Positions 27,749 to 39,218 of a stretch of DNA of 64,000 nucleotides are shown here, piece by piece. The notes under the pieces are model-generated. The model was not told where the DNA came from and did no database searches. It was given only the letters and a program-made list of their open reading frames with translations. Position 1 is the first letter of the stretch, and each line of letters opens with the position of its first letter. The DNA is from Streptomyces sp. HUAS 15-9 (GTDB lineage Bacteria; Actinomycetota; Actinomycetes; Streptomycetales; Streptomycetaceae): NCBI RefSeq assembly GCF_025642155.1, contig NZ_CP106798.1, positions 124,001 to 188,000 on the forward strand. Reading direction: 5' to 3'. Position numbers and translations under genes: made by a program.

Positions 27749-28192
27749 TCACGACGGATCGGAGCGCACGATCACGACCGGGCAGGGGGCGTGGTGCGAC
27801 ACGTGCTGGCTGACGGAACCGAGCAGCGCGCGGGTGAACCCGCCTCTCCCCCGGCTGCCCACCACCAGGACCTCCGCTCCCTCCGCGGCCCGTAGCAGGA
27901 CGTCGGCGGCGTTGCCGTGCACCAGGTGAGTCTTGACCTGCCCGGCCGCGCTCGTGCCCAGCACTTCGCTGAGTTCTCGCTGCATCCGCTGCCGGGCATC
28001 TTCCACGTCCGCGTCCAGGTCCACGGCGGGTGCCGACCAGCCGTACAGACCCGGCAGCTCCCATACGGAGACCGCGTGCACGGTGCCGCCCACAAGCCCC
28101 GCGTAGCGAACGGCCCAGCGCAGGGCCGCGTACGAGGACGTCGACCCGTCGACTCCGACCACGACCCTCGTCTCGGTGGCATCGTTGTCCAT
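27749..28192 (-). CDS. Single-domain universal stress protein
   Basis: 147 residues from ATG 28192 with GGAGAGG upstream; the longer frame to 28531 lacks support. One UspA domain: TRVVVGVDGSTSSYAALRWA, VHGNAADVLLRAAEGAEVLV, and the nucleotide motif VVGSRGRGGFTRALLGSVSQ. Complete ATP-binding type. Divergent from the RsbU-like gene; the 253-nt spacer contains a 17-nt tandem repeat and a candidate operator. Confidence 0.94.
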   Translation of the reverse strand: MDNDATETRVVVGVDGSTSSYAALRWAVRYAGLVGGTVHAVSVWELPGLYGWSAPAVDLDADVEDARQRMQRELSEVLGTSAAGQVKTHLVHGNAADVLLRAAEGAEVLVVGSRGRGGFTRALLGSVSQHVSHHAPCPVVIVRSDPS

Positions 28193-28240
28193 CTGTCCCA
28201 CCTCTCCTACGACCCCCACGCCGCCCGAGCGGTCGCCTTT

Positions 28241-28273
28241 CGTCTCCACGCTGTGCTCGTCTCCACGCTGTGC
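28241..28273. repeat. Two-copy 17-nt tandem repeat in promoter region
   Basis: CGTCTCCACGCTGTGCT at 28241-28257, followed at once by 16 matching bases to 28273. It lies 50-80 nt upstream of the Usp start at 28192. Confidence 0.85.
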
Positions 28274-28328
28274 GAGGCATCGCCAAACCGCGAGAGATGC
28301 GCCTCCGGGCGCATGACGGGGACTCGAG

Positions 28329-28342
28329 ATGCCGAGCGGCCC
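28329..28342. promoter_or_regulatory. Candidate operator between Usp and RsbU-like genes
   Basis: ATGCCGAGCGGCCC, 103 nt before ATG 28446 and 136 nt before the divergent start 28192. Same family as 14276 and 36299. Confidence 0.3.
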
Positions 28343-28445
28343 GGTCGCCTGCCACCCTGAAGGAGTGACACCGGCCCGGCCTGGTCCCGGTGGGGCGGTG
28401 CCTACCCAGCGGACGCCGCGGACCCCCGGCGACGGGAGGGCTGCC

Positions 28446-30902
28446 ATGACCACTTCAGGCAAGAGGCCGGGGAGTGACGCACCGCCGACCTCGCCGGCCA
28501 GGGTCCTCCTGGACGCCGACGGGCTGATCACCGAGTGGACCGGAGAAGCCGAGAGGTTGCTCGGTCACCGTGGCGAGGAGATGGTGGGCCGACCGCTGTC
28601 ACAGCTCTTCCTCCGGTCGGACGCGGACGACGAGGGAGACGTTCCGCAGACACCGCCGGTCAGTGGCGGCTGCCGGGTACGCCTGCGGGACCGGTCCGGA
28701 CTGCCGGTCGACATCGAGTGGTGGATGTCGCCGCACGTCAGCCCCGAGGGCCCGGTGACCTGGGCGGTGTTCCTCGCCGGCACGCGCGGTGCGGATCCGG
28801 TCGACTTCGACCGGGCAGTGCTGGAGGCACTGGTGACCGAGTCACCGATCGGACTGCACGTCCTCGACACCGAACTGCGTTTTGTGCGGTTCAACACCGC
28901 CTCGCCCGGAATGCGTGACGTACGCGCCGAGGACGTCATCGGAAGACCGGCGCGCGAGGTCGCGCCCACCGTGGTGACCGACACCGTCGAGCATTTGCTG
29001 CGGCACGTCCTGAGCACGGGAGAGCCGGTCATCGACTTCGTCCAGCCGGGGTATCCGCCCGCCGATCCGCACAGAGAACACCTGTTCTCCCTGTCGGCGT
29101 TCAGGCTGCGCAATCGCGCCGGAGAACCCATGGGTGTGGCGAGCCTGGCCATAGACGTCACGGAACGCTACCGGTACCGGGCGCGCCTCGAACTCCTCAA
29201 CGACGCCAGCATGCGCATCGGCACGACCCTGGACCTCGCCCGTACCGCGGAGGAGCTGGCCGAGACCGTGGTGGGCCGCGTGGCCGACGCCGTCAGCGTG
29301 GATGTCCTCGACTCCGTCTACCGGGGCGAGGCACCCGAACCCGGGCCTGTGCCCTCCGAGGTCACGTTCCGGCGCACCGCGTTCCGCGCGATCGAGGCCT
29401 CCGGTCTTCAGCCCGCTTACGCCACCGGCGAGAAGGCCTCCTACGGCTTCCCGACACCACTCACGCAATGCCTGGCCGACCTCCGGCCCCGCCTGATCCG
29501 GAAGGTCAACGAGGACGACACATGGCTGGCCCACGATCCGCTCCGGGCGGACCGCATGCGCGCCGCGCGAGTGCACTCGATGATGGTCGTGCCACTGGCC
29601 GCCCGCGGCGTCGTGCTCGGGGTCGCCAGCTTCTACCGCTCCATGACGTCCGAGGCCTTCGACGATGACGACCTGACCATCTGCGCCGAACTCGCCGCGC
29701 ACACCGCCCTGGGCCTGGACAACGCCCGCCGCTACACCCGCGAGCACACCGCCGCCCTCGTCCTGCAGAACAGTCTGCTGCCGGGCCGACTGCCCGACCA
29801 GAACGCCGTCGAGGCGGCGTTCAGCTATCTGCCGGGGCACGCCGCAGGCCCGTGGTACGACGTGCCGTGGTACGACGTCATCCCGCTGTCCGGCGCGCGC
29901 ATCGCACTGGTGGTGGGGGACGTGGCGGGGCACGGCATGCGCGCGGTGGCCACCATGGGCCGACTGCGCGCCGCGACGCACAGCCTCGCCGTTTTTGACC
30001 TGTCCCCCGACGAGGTCCTGGCGCACCTGGACGACCTGATGGTCCGGCTCGCCGAGGAGGGCCGTTCGGCCGCCGCCAACGACCCGCTGGACGTTCAGCC
30101 CTCGACCGCCACCTGTGCCTACGCGGTCTACGACCCCGTGAGCCGGCATCTCGTCGTGGCCCGCGCCGGGCATCCCGCCCCGCTCCTCGCCCACCCCGAC
30201 GGGCACGTGACGTCGGCCGACGCACCCGCCGGACCGCCGCTGGGCAGCGACGGGCTGCCCTTCGAGACCTGGGAGACAGACCTGTCGGAAGGAACTCTGA
30301 TCGCCCTCTACACCGAGGGACTCCTGCGCCGGTCGTCGGACGAGGACGCAGGTGTCGCACGGCTGCGGCGCGTCCTGGCCCAGCAGCATGCGTGTATGCG
30401 GGAGGCATGCGACGCGGTGATCTACTCGCAGCTGTCCGGCCGAGCCGCGGAGGACGTCGTGCTCCTGCTCGCCCGGACCTGCGTCCTGCGGGACGATCAG
30501 GTCGCCTCCTGGACCTTCCCCAGCGACCCCGCGATCGTGGCCACCGCCCGAACCCTGGCCGACCGTCAGCTCACCAGCTGGGGGCTGTCCGAGCTGGCGT
30601 TCACCACGGAGTTGATTGTCAGCGAGCTGGTCACCAACGCCATCCGGTACGCCCCGGGCACCATCCAGGTACGGCTCGTTCGGGACCGCGCACTGATCTG
30701 CGAGGTCACCGACGGCAGCAGCGCCGCCCCCCATCTGCGCCACCCGCGGACCACCGACGAGGGCGGCCGCGGACTCCTGCTCGTCGCCCAACTCACCGAC
30801 CGCTGGGGCACCCGCCACACCGGCCGCGGCAAGACCATCTGGGCCGAACAGCAACTGCCCACGCATCCGCACGAAGCCGTGGCCGTCGCCCCGGGCATCT
30901 GA
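28446..30902 (+). CDS. PAS-PAS-GAF-PP2C phosphatase with C-terminal anti-sigma-like kinase
   Basis: 818 residues from ATG 28446 (GGGAGG upstream; the frame is open back to 28329). PAS1 about 18-110 (VLLDADGLITEWTGEAERLL), PAS2 about 125-240 (ESPIGLHVLDTELRFVRFN), GAF about 250-430 and a SpoIIE/RsbU PP2C domain about 450-665 (ALVLQNSLLPGRLP, IALVVGDVAGHGMRA). HATPase_c is at about 690-810 (ELIVSELVTNAIRYAPG, GGRGLLLVAQLTDRWG). This is a one-protein partner-switching module that could both dephosphorylate an anti-anti-sigma factor and phosphorylate it. No sigma factor or antagonist gene is adjacent. Shows a small in-frame duplication at 29851. Confidence 0.93.
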   Translation: MTTSGKRPGSDAPPTSPARVLLDADGLITEWTGEAERLLGHRGEEMVGRPLSQLFLRSDADDEGDVPQTPPVSGGCRVRLRDRSGLPVDIEWWMSPHVSPEGPVTWAVFLAGTRGADPVDFDRAVLEALVTESPIGLHVLDTELRFVRFNTASPGMRDVRAEDVIGRPAREVAPTVVTDTVEHLLRHVLSTGEPVIDFVQPGYPPADPHREHLFSLSAFRLRNRAGEPMGVASLAIDVTERYRYRARLELLNDASMRIGTTLDLARTAEELAETVVGRVADAVSVDVLDSVYRGEAPEPGPVPSEVTFRRTAFRAIEASGLQPAYATGEKASYGFPTPLTQCLADLRPRLIRKVNEDDTWLAHDPLRADRMRAARVHSMMVVPLAARGVVLGVASFYRSMTSEAFDDDDLTICAELAAHTALGLDNARRYTREHTAALVLQNSLLPGRLPDQNAVEAAFSYLPGHAAGPWYDVPWYDVIPLSGARIALVVGDVAGHGMRAVATMGRLRAATHSLAVFDLSPDEVLAHLDDLMVRLAEEGRSAAANDPLDVQPSTATCAYAVYDPVSRHLVVARAGHPAPLLAHPDGHVTSADAPAGPPLGSDGLPFETWETDLSEGTLIALYTEGLLRRSSDEDAGVARLRRVLAQQHACMREACDAVIYSQLSGRAAEDVVLLLARTCVLRDDQVASWTFPSDPAIVATARTLADRQLTSWGLSELAFTTELIVSELVTNAIRYAPGTIQVRLVRDRALICEVTDGSSAAPHLRHPRTTDEGGRGLLLVAQLTDRWGTRHTGRGKTIWAEQQLPTHPHEAVAVAPGI
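29851..29880 (+). repeat. 15-nt in-frame duplication in the PP2C domain
   Basis: CGTGGTACGACGTGC is followed by CGTGGTACGACGTCA, giving WYDVPWYDV at residues 470-478. Relatives read GGDWYDV here, so the duplication replaces the glycine pair and the first metal-ligand aspartate. Confidence 0.85.
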
Positions 30903-30916
30903 CCGACGCGGGATCC

Positions 30917-31423
30917 TCACGGCAGGGGTGCACCGCCGGATGCCGGCCGTTGGTGCTCTCCTTCGCGGGCCCTTCGTACGGAGGCACCCACGCGCTCGAT
31001 CAATTCGGGGAGGGCCGACCTCACCGGCTCGCTCAGCCCCGTGCCGAGTTCGACGTCGGCCACCTCCACGGCGTGCACGACGACCTGGGGAGGGAGCAGG
31101 TCTAGGGCTTCCGCCAGGGCGAGACACTCCCCCAGGCCCAGGGCGTGCGTACTTGCCGTGCCACTCGCGCGCCCGGCCGCCTCCGCGGCTGTCAGGGTGT
31201 GCAGTTCACCCGGCCTGGCGGGATGCAGACGGAGGGCTTCCACCACGATCGCGGTGTCGGCGCCGCGCCACAGCTCGAGCATCCGCCCGGGTTCGCCGTC
31301 ACTGACCGCCAGCACGATGTCGTCGGGAACCCGGCCGCGCAGGGCCTCCACCACCGCGGGACCCGCCCCGTCGTCACCCCGGAGGGGGTTGCCCACGCCG
31401 GTCACCACGACCCGGCCTGTCAT
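30917..31423 (-). CDS. [NiFe] hydrogenase maturation endopeptidase
   Basis: 168 residues, ATG 31423 overlapping the stop of the large subunit by four bases. HycI/HybD-type core: VVVTGVGNPLRGDDGAGPAV (nickel-sensing GNxLxGDDGxG), SDGEPGRMLELW, and a late HAVEVADVELGTGLSEPV. It removes the C-terminal tail of the large subunit after nickel insertion. Last gene of the hydrogenase operon. No hypA-F genes are in the window. Confidence 0.93.
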   Translation of the reverse strand: MTGRVVVTGVGNPLRGDDGAGPAVVEALRGRVPDDIVLAVSDGEPGRMLELWRGADTAIVVEALRLHPARPGELHTLTAAEAAGRASGTASTHALGLGECLALAEALDLLPPQVVVHAVEVADVELGTGLSEPVRSALPELIERVGASVRRAREGEHQRPASGGAPLP

Positions 31424-32766
31424 GTGCGCTCCACGGTCAGGTCGAGGAAGTGGGCGGCGCAGGAGATGCAGGGATCATGGTTGCGGATGGCCCGCTCGCA
31501 CAGGCGGGTGAGCTCCTCGTCGTCGGCCGCGGGTCCGAGCCGGTTCAAGCAGGCCTGGACGGCCCGGCGGACGTCTGCCTCGATGGCCGTCTGGTTCTGG
31601 GCCGTGGGCGGAATGATGCGGGCCGCGGTGAGCGTGCCGTCCTCGGCGAGGGCGTAGCGGTGGTACAGCAGTCCGCGGGGTGCCTCGGTCGCTCCGGTGC
31701 CCACTGCCTTCCGGGGGAGGACGTCGAGGGCCGGCCGCGGCGGTTGTTCGTACTCCCGGATGATCCTCAGGGCTTCTTCGACGGCCTGCACCACCTCCAC
31801 GGCACGTACGACGATGCTCCGAAAGGGGTTGTCACAGACGTCCCCGGCCAGGGGATCGCCCAGCCCGGCGTCCCGGGCGGCCTCGGCCGCCACCGGGTGG
31901 AGCCACCGGCCGTTGATCGCGTAGCGGGCCAGTGGGCCGGTCAGGTAGCGGCGGCCGTCGAGCGCGGCGGTCAGAGCGGTGCTGTGCGGCACCTGCTCTT
32001 CGTGCACGTGCTGTTCGAGGTCGGGCACGGCAAACTCGCGGGGCGTCGGCGTTCGGTCATGGGGGGCGGTGGCCGTCGGTGTGCCGGAGTCGATGGCGTA
32101 GCGGCCCGGGTCGCACAGCGCGAGCAGGTCGTGGTCGCTGGTCGCGTCCGGGAAGTCGAACGCCGCCACCCAGCGGACGGTCTCCAGTGCGTCGTCGCGG
32201 GCCTGCCGCAGCCGTTCGGCAAGCGGGCGCAGTTCTTCGCGCGCCGGTGTGCGGTAGAAGCCGCCGACACGGACGTTGACCGGGTGGATGGGGCGTCCAC
32301 CCAGTTGTTCGAGGATCGCGTTGCCGGTCTGTTTGATCCGCAAGCCACGCTCGACGGCCGCCCGCTGGTCGCGGGCGAGTTCGACGGCATCGGCCCGGCC
32401 CAGGAAGTCCGGGGCGTGCAGGAGGTGGATGTGCAGGGCGTGGCTCTCGATCCATTCGCCGCAGTACAGCAGGCGGCGCAGCTCCGCGAGAGGCCCGTCC
32501 ACGGTGACGCCGCAGGCGTTCTCGATCGCCTGGCAGGCGCTCATCTGGTAGGCGACCGGGCAGATGCCGCAGATGCGGGCGGTGATGTCGGGCGGCTCGG
32601 TGTGGGCGCGGCCGATCAGAAAGGCTTCGAAGAAGCGGGGCGGTTCGTAGATGCGCAGCCGCGCCTCGGTGACCGTGTCCTCCTGGACGCGCAGGTGCAG
32701 GGCGGCTTCGCCTTCCACCCGGGCCAGTGCGTCCAGCCGCAGGACGCGGGTTCCGCGATGGCTCAT
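31420..32766 (-). CDS. hyhL: [NiFe] hydrogenase large (alpha) subunit, group 3-like
   Basis: 448 residues, ATG 32766. N-terminal L1 motif [13 protein letters not shown] (C66, C69) and C-terminal L2 motif DPCISCAAH (C433, C436, H439). All four Ni-Fe cysteine ligands are present. A nine-residue tail, FLDLTVERT, follows His439 and is the expected substrate of the protease encoded next. The L1 form and the B-G-S-L gene set fit the cytoplasmic group 3b NAD(P)-linked type. Reversible H2 oxidation coupled to NAD(P) is the family role. The symbol follows Pyrococcus usage. Confidence 0.93.
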   Translation of the reverse strand: MSHRGTRVLRLDALARVEGEAALHLRVQEDTVTEARLRIYEPPRFFEAFLIGRAHTEPPDITARICGICPVAYQMSACQAIENACGVTVDGPLAELRRLLYCGEWIESHALHIHLLHAPDFLGRADAVELARDQRAAVERGLRIKQTGNAILEQLGGRPIHPVNVRVGGFYRTPAREELRPLAERLRQARDDALETVRWVAAFDFPDATSDHDLLALCDPGRYAIDSGTPTATAPHDRTPTPREFAVPDLEQHVHEEQVPHSTALTAALDGRRYLTGPLARYAINGRWLHPVAAEAARDAGLGDPLAGDVCDNPFRSIVVRAVEVVQAVEEALRIIREYEQPPRPALDVLPRKAVGTGATEAPRGLLYHRYALAEDGTLTAARIIPPTAQNQTAIEADVRRAVQACLNRLGPAADDEELTRLCERAIRNHDPCISCAAHFLDLTVERT

Positions 32767-33644
32767 ACGGGCCTTTCCGGTTCGTTTTCCGTTCCTGCCC
32801 GAGGGGTGTCCTGCTCCTCGGCCGCGAGATCGGCTACGGGGGCATACTCCGGCGATGCGGCGTTGAAGGTGCGGAAGACACGCAGGATGTCCGTCTCACT
32901 CATGCCGTCGCGGCGCAGCTGCGCGATCATGGACCGCAGGTTGGGGCGGGCGGTCGGCCCGAAGCAGCCGTAGCAGCCGCGTCCGTAGGCGGGGCAGATG
33001 GCACCGCACCCGGCGTGGGTGACGGGGCCCAGGCAGGGGGTGCCGTGGGCCACCGTGATGCAGGTGGTGCCGCGTCTCTTGCACTCGAAGCAGACACTGT
33101 GGCCGGGGATCTGGGGTTTGCGCCCTGCCAGGTGGGCGGTGATGACCTCGAGGAGCTGGCGGCGGTCGATGGGGCAGCCACGGAGTTCGAAGTCGACCGG
33201 GACGTGCGCCGAGACCGGCGTCGAGGTTTCCAGCGTGGAGATGTAGTCCGGGCGGGCGTAGACCGCGGCGCGGAACTCGTCGACGTCCCCGAAGTTGCGC
33301 AGCGCCTGGATGCCGCCCGCGGTGGCGCAGGCGCCGATGGTCACCAGACGGCGGGAGATGCGTCGGATGTGCTGGATTCGCTCGGCGTCCTCGGCCGTGG
33401 TGATCGAGCCCTCGACCAGGGAGAGGTCATACGGTCCCCGGCCGGCCAGCTCCGCGCGCCCACCGCCGGGGCCCTCGGCACCGGACATCTCCAGGAAGTG
33501 CTCAATGCGCACCTGCTCGGTGAGACCGAGCAGTTCGTCCTCGCAGTCCAGCAGGGTCAGCTGGCAGCCGTCGCAGGAGGCGAACTTCCATACGGCGAGC
33601 GTGGGCAGGGTCTGGATGTCCGCCGTTCCTCGGTCTGTCTCCAT
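32763..33644 (-). CDS. hyhS: [NiFe] hydrogenase small (delta) subunit
   Basis: 293 residues from ATG 33644 (GGGAG upstream; the frame opens at 33707 without a site). Proximal cluster motif [16 protein letters not shown] (C24, C27), then [15 protein letters not shown] Cys-rich C-terminal half: [31 protein letters not shown] and [10 protein letters not shown], enough for three Fe-S clusters. No Tat signal, so cytoplasmic. Overlaps the large subunit gene by four bases. Confidence 0.93.
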   Translation of the reverse strand: METDRGTADIQTLPTLAVWKFASCDGCQLTLLDCEDELLGLTEQVRIEHFLEMSGAEGPGGGRAELAGRGPYDLSLVEGSITTAEDAERIQHIRRISRRLVTIGACATAGGIQALRNFGDVDEFRAAVYARPDYISTLETSTPVSAHVPVDFELRGCPIDRRQLLEVITAHLAGRKPQIPGHSVCFECKRRGTTCITVAHGTPCLGPVTHAGCGAICPAYGRGCYGCFGPTARPNLRSMIAQLRRDGMSETDILRVFRTFNAASPEYAPVADLAAEEQDTPRAGTENEPERPV

Positions 33645-33645
33645 C

Positions 33646-34464
33646 TCACAGCTCCCGTACGGCCAGCAGGCGTTCCACGCGGTCGTAGCCGACGACCGGT
33701 CCGTCACGGCACAGCAGCAGCGGGCCGAGCTGGCAGTGGCCGCAGTGGCCGGTGGCGCAGCGCATATTGCGTTCCAGCGACACCTGAACGCGGTGCGCGG
33801 CGAGGCCTCGGCCCATCAGTGTGCGTGCGGTGTGGCGCATCATCACCTCGGGCCCGCACACCAGCGCGTGGGTCCGGTCCGGTCGCAGTGCGAAGGCGTC
33901 GAGGAGGGTGGTGACGACCCCCACCGAGCCGTGCCAGCCGGGGCCGGGGCGGTCGACGGTCACCCCCACCTCGGCTCTGTCGCGCCAGCGCTCGATGTCG
34001 CCTCGGTAAATCAGGTCGCCGGGGGTACGGGTGCCCACCAGGATCCCCAGCCGACCGTAGATGTCCGGCCGGTCCAGGACCGCGTGCACCACCGGCCGCA
34101 GTGGCGCCAGCCCGATCCCCCCGGCGATCACCAGCACGTCCTGGCCGGCTGCCGCGTCCAGGTCCCAGCCGGTGCCGAACGGCCCGCGCAGCCCGACGGT
34201 CTCCCCCGGGCGCAGGTCGTACAGGGCGGCGGACACCGCACCCACCGCGCGCACGGTGTGCACGAGGCCCCCGTGCGGGCCGTGCAGCGCACTGACCGAG
34301 ATCGGCACCTCGCCGATCCCGAAGGCGTAGAGCATCGCGAACTGGCCCGGCGAGAAGGGCGGAAGTTCCCTGCCGGCGGGAACCAGTTCCAGCGAACGGG
34401 TGTCGGCGGTCTCGGCCCGGGTCTCGGCGACCCGGTAGGGCAGCGGCGGCGTCACGGTGCTCAT
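33646..34464 (-). CDS. hyhG: Hydrogenase gamma subunit, FAD/NAD(P)-binding
   Basis: 272 residues, ATG 34464. Ferredoxin-NADP reductase fold: [20 protein letters not shown] (FAD), [13 protein letters not shown], and the NAD(P) site [20 protein letters not shown]-terminal 2Fe-2S motif [20 protein letters not shown] with four cysteines. Passes electrons between the hydrogenase clusters and NAD(P). Overlaps the CRP-like gene by four bases. Confidence 0.92.
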   Translation of the reverse strand: MSTVTPPLPYRVAETRAETADTRSLELVPAGRELPPFSPGQFAMLYAFGIGEVPISVSALHGPHGGLVHTVRAVGAVSAALYDLRPGETVGLRGPFGTGWDLDAAAGQDVLVIAGGIGLAPLRPVVHAVLDRPDIYGRLGILVGTRTPGDLIYRGDIERWRDRAEVGVTVDRPGPGWHGSVGVVTTLLDAFALRPDRTHALVCGPEVMMRHTARTLMGRGLAAHRVQVSLERNMRCATGHCGHCQLGPLLLCRDGPVVGYDRVERLLAVREL

Positions 34465-34919
34465 GGCGGGCCACCGGCGTGGGGTGCGTAGAGGTCCAGG
34501 AGCCTGATGCGCGTGGCTTGCAGGCGCTCGGCGACCACCCCGGTGAAGCGGCGCATGAGGGCGTATCCGAGTTCCGGGTCGGCCGCGCAGAGGGCGAGGA
34601 CGTCGGTGGCGGGAAACTCCATGGCCTGAACCGCGGTCACCGCCCGTGCACCGAGGTGCCAGCGGTACGGCGGACAGATCCAGGACCAGCCCAGCAGCTG
34701 ACCCGCACCAAGCGTTTCCATGACCGCCTCCGGCTGTCCGCCGGGCACGCAGATGTCGAGAGCGACCTCGCCACGGCGCAGCAGCCAGAAGCGGTCGGCC
34801 TCCCCGCCCTCGTCGAACAGGCGCGCGCCGGCCGGGAACGACACGTCGAACCCGACGGCCCGCAACCGCGCGCGCTGTACGAGCGGGAGGAAGTCCAAGG
34901 GCGACGATGGCTCGCTCAC
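34461..34919 (-). CDS. Stand-alone cyclic-nucleotide-binding-fold protein in hydrogenase operon
   Basis: 152 residues from GTG 34919, overlapping the beta-subunit stop (GTGA). Beta-roll: VSFPAGARLFDEGGEADRFW, GEVALDICVPGG, LLGWSWICPPYRWHLGARAV, and the end [18 protein letters not shown]. No helix-turn-helix. Paralogue of 12063-12521. Its place between the beta and gamma subunit genes is conserved logic for an accessory or regulatory subunit; a DNA-binding role is unlikely. Ligand unknown. Confidence 0.82.
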   Translation of the reverse strand: MSEPSSPLDFLPLVQRARLRAVGFDVSFPAGARLFDEGGEADRFWLLRRGEVALDICVPGGQPEAVMETLGAGQLLGWSWICPPYRWHLGARAVTAVQAMEFPATDVLALCAADPELGYALMRRFTGVVAERLQATRIRLLDLYAPHAGGPP

Positions 34920-36091
34920 GCCGCCTCCCCCGATGCTCCGGGCCGCGTCCAGTCGTGCAGGGCGGCGGCCTCCTCGGTGATGTCGATGCCCACGGGGCAC
35001 CACACGATGCAGCGGCCGCAGCCCACACAGCCGGACGAGCCGAACTGGTCGTACCAGGTGCCGAGCTTGTGGGTCATCCACTGCCGGTAGCGACTGCGCG
35101 GGGAGGTACGAACGGGGCCACCGTGCAGCTGGGAGAAGTCCAGGTCGAAGCAGGAGTCCCACAGGCGCCACCGCTCCGCGTGGTCGCCGGTGAGGTCGGT
35201 GACGTCCTCGGTCGTGGTGCAGAAGCAGGTGGGACACACCATGGTGCAATTGCCGCACGTCAGGCAGCGCCCGGCAACGTCGTCCCAGCGGGGGGCGTCG
35301 AGCGTGCCGGCCATCAGCTCGCGCAGGTCGGCCTCGGGCATGGTCCGTCCCATCCGGTCCGCGGCGGCGGCGACACCGGCGCGAGCCGCCGCACAGGTGG
35401 CGGGGTCGGCCGGACGGACGGGCAGTTCGGCCAGGATCTCTTCGCCTTCCTGGCTGCCGCCGCGGATCCAGAAGCGGTGACCGTCGTCATCGACCACCTC
35501 GGTGATCACCAGGTCACAGCCGGGAGGGGCGGCGGGTCCCGTGCCCATCGAGACACAGAAGCAGGTGCCGCCGGGCTCCGTGCACTCGACCGCGATGAGC
35601 AGCGCTCCGGCTCGTCGCCCCTCGTACACGAGGTCCCGGTGGGCCCCACCGGTGAGCACCCGGTCCTGGATGGCGATGGCCCGCGCGTCGCAGGGACGCA
35701 CCCCGAGGAAGGCGTACCGCGGAGGTGAGGTCTCCTCGGCAGTGAACACCGTCTCCTCGCCCACCCGGTCGGCGCGCCACTGCCGCACTTTCGCCGGGTG
35801 CAGGAACTGCTTCCACGACTGGGGGCCCGCCGCGTTCGCGAAGGCGGCACCGTCGGCCCGCTCCCGCAGCCGGTATCGCCCGGCTTCGAGTTCCACGCCC
35901 CAGCCGTACGGCAGTTCGTCAGCCGACTCCAGCTCCGCGAGCACGATGGCACCGTCGCGCACGGTGGGGCCGACCACGGTGAAACCGCGCCCGGCCAACA
36001 CCTCGACCAGCGCGACCATGCCGTCCTTGTCCATCACCGACCCGCCGGACGCGGGTGGCGACACGTCGTTCGGGTCGGGGCGTGCACTCAT
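34916..36091 (-). CDS. hyhB: Hydrogenase beta subunit, di-4Fe-4S electron-transfer protein
   Basis: 391 residues from ATG 36091, first gene of the operon. An N-terminal domain with [19 protein letters not shown] and [18 protein letters not shown], then two 4Fe-4S sites: [16 protein letters not shown] and [16 protein letters not shown]. Matches the beta subunit of group 3b hydrogenase/sulfhydrogenase and the related anaerobic sulfite reductase A. Links cluster electrons to the gamma subunit. A candidate operator lies 98 nt upstream. Confidence 0.92.
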   Translation of the reverse strand: MSARPDPNDVSPPASGGSVMDKDGMVALVEVLAGRGFTVVGPTVRDGAIVLAELESADELPYGWGVELEAGRYRLRERADGAAFANAAGPQSWKQFLHPAKVRQWRADRVGEETVFTAEETSPPRYAFLGVRPCDARAIAIQDRVLTGGAHRDLVYEGRRAGALLIAVECTEPGGTCFCVSMGTGPAAPPGCDLVITEVVDDDGHRFWIRGGSQEGEEILAELPVRPADPATCAAARAGVAAAADRMGRTMPEADLRELMAGTLDAPRWDDVAGRCLTCGNCTMVCPTCFCTTTEDVTDLTGDHAERWRLWDSCFDLDFSQLHGGPVRTSPRSRYRQWMTHKLGTWYDQFGSSGCVGCGRCIVWCPVGIDITEEAAALHDWTRPGASGEAA

Positions 36092-36189
36092 GGCCGTTCT
36101 CCTTCAGCACCGCGCCGGGCAGGTCGGGCATCGCCGCTGCCTCACGCAGTCCACGAACGCAGGATTTCCCGTCCGGCACCACACGGGTA

Positions 36190-36203
36190 GGGCCATGCGG
36201 GCC
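36190..36203. promoter_or_regulatory. Candidate operator for the hydrogenase operon
   Basis: GGGCCATGCGGGCC, 12 of 14 positions identical to the 36299 palindrome, 98 nt upstream of the start at 36091. Confidence 0.35.
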
Positions 36204-36298
36204 ACAGATCCAGGTCGATTCATCCCCGGACACCCGGAAAGGCCGACGCCTCCGCCTCGGCCGTACGGAGCCGCACAGGGCTTGCCGGCCACACGCGG

Positions 36299-36312
36299 GG
36301 GCCGTTCGGCCC
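36299..36312. promoter_or_regulatory. Perfect 14-bp palindrome, best copy of the shared motif
   Basis: GGGCCGTTCGGCCC: arms GGGCCG and CGGCCC around TT. 60 nt upstream of ATG 36373, a normal activator position. Near-copies occur before most operons of the island. Confidence 0.5.
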
Positions 36313-36372
36313 AGTGTGTGCGGGGCGACCCCGGGAAGATGGTCGAAGAAAGGCCGCAGGAAGGTGGCTGCC

Positions 36373-38192
<1,820 letters not shown>

Positions 38193-38196
<4 letters not shown>

Positions 38197-39218
38197 GCAC
38201 CACCCGCACCCCCCGCAAACCCCGGCCCTCGGCCCGGTCGGACCCGCAGGCCGCGCACCGTCTGGCTCTGCTGGAGTCGATGCTGCGCGTCCGCCGGTTC
38301 GAGGAACGCTGCGTGGAGCTGTACAGCGCGGCCCGCATCCGCGGTTTCATGCACCTCTACATCGGTGAGGAGGCCGTGGCCGTCGGTGTCAACGAGGCCC
38401 TCACGGACGACGACGCGGTCGTGTCGACGTACCGAGAACACGGCCACGCGCTCGCCCGCGGGGTGCCGGCCGAGGCGATCATGGCGGAGATGTTCGGCAA
38501 GGCCACCGGGTGCAGCCGTGGCCGTGGCGGCTCCATGCACCTCTTCGACGCCGGCCGGCGCTTCTACGGCGGCAACGCGATCGTCGGCGGCGGGCTGCCA
38601 CTCGCGGCGGGCCTTGCCCTGGCCGACCGCATGACCGGCCGCAACCGGGTCACCTGCTGCTTCTTCGGCGACGGTGCCTTCGCCGAGGGAGAGTTCCACG
38701 AGACGGCCAATCTCGCCGCTCTGTGGGGACTGCCCCTGTTGCTGGTCTGCGAGAACAACCTGTACGCGATGGGCACGGCCCTGGCCCGTCACCAGGCCCA
38801 GACCGACCTCGCGCTGCGTGCCGCCGCGTACGGCATGGTCTCCTGGGCCGTCGACGGCATGGACGTCTTCGCCGTGGAGGACGCTGCCCGGCGGGCGGCC
38901 GAAGGCGTGCGTGCCGGTGGTGGACCGCACTTCCTGGAGATGCGCACCTACCGCTTCCGCGCCCACTCGATGTACGACTCCGACCGTTACCGCGACAAGG
39001 CCGAGATCGAACACTGGAAGGAGCGCGACCCGGTCGAAGGGCTCGCACGGCGGCTGCGGGAAGCGAAGGAGCTGACCGACAGAGCCCGCACCGCCCTGGA
39101 GGACCGTCTGGCCGCCGAGATCGACGCCGCCGTCGAAGCCGCCGAGCGGGCTCCGGAAGAGCCCGTCGAGGATCTGCTGAAGTACGTCACCAGCCCGGTG
39201 GAGGCGATCCGGCCATGA
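38193..39218 (+). CDS. 2-oxoacid / pyruvate / acetoin dehydrogenase E1 alpha
   Basis: 341 residues, ATG 38193. Thiamine diphosphate site [20 protein letters not shown] then [10 protein letters not shown]; also [14 protein letters not shown] and [20 protein letters not shown] (the phosphorylation-loop region). Normal length. Forms the E1 heterotetramer with the next gene. The substrate (pyruvate, acetoin or branched 2-oxoacid) is not decided by sequence. Confidence 0.94.

Noticed and set aside
27700..27762. Terminator hairpin between trkA and Usp genes
   Set aside because: GTGACC and GGGTCAC can pair, but only six base pairs flank a long, imperfect middle; not convincing.
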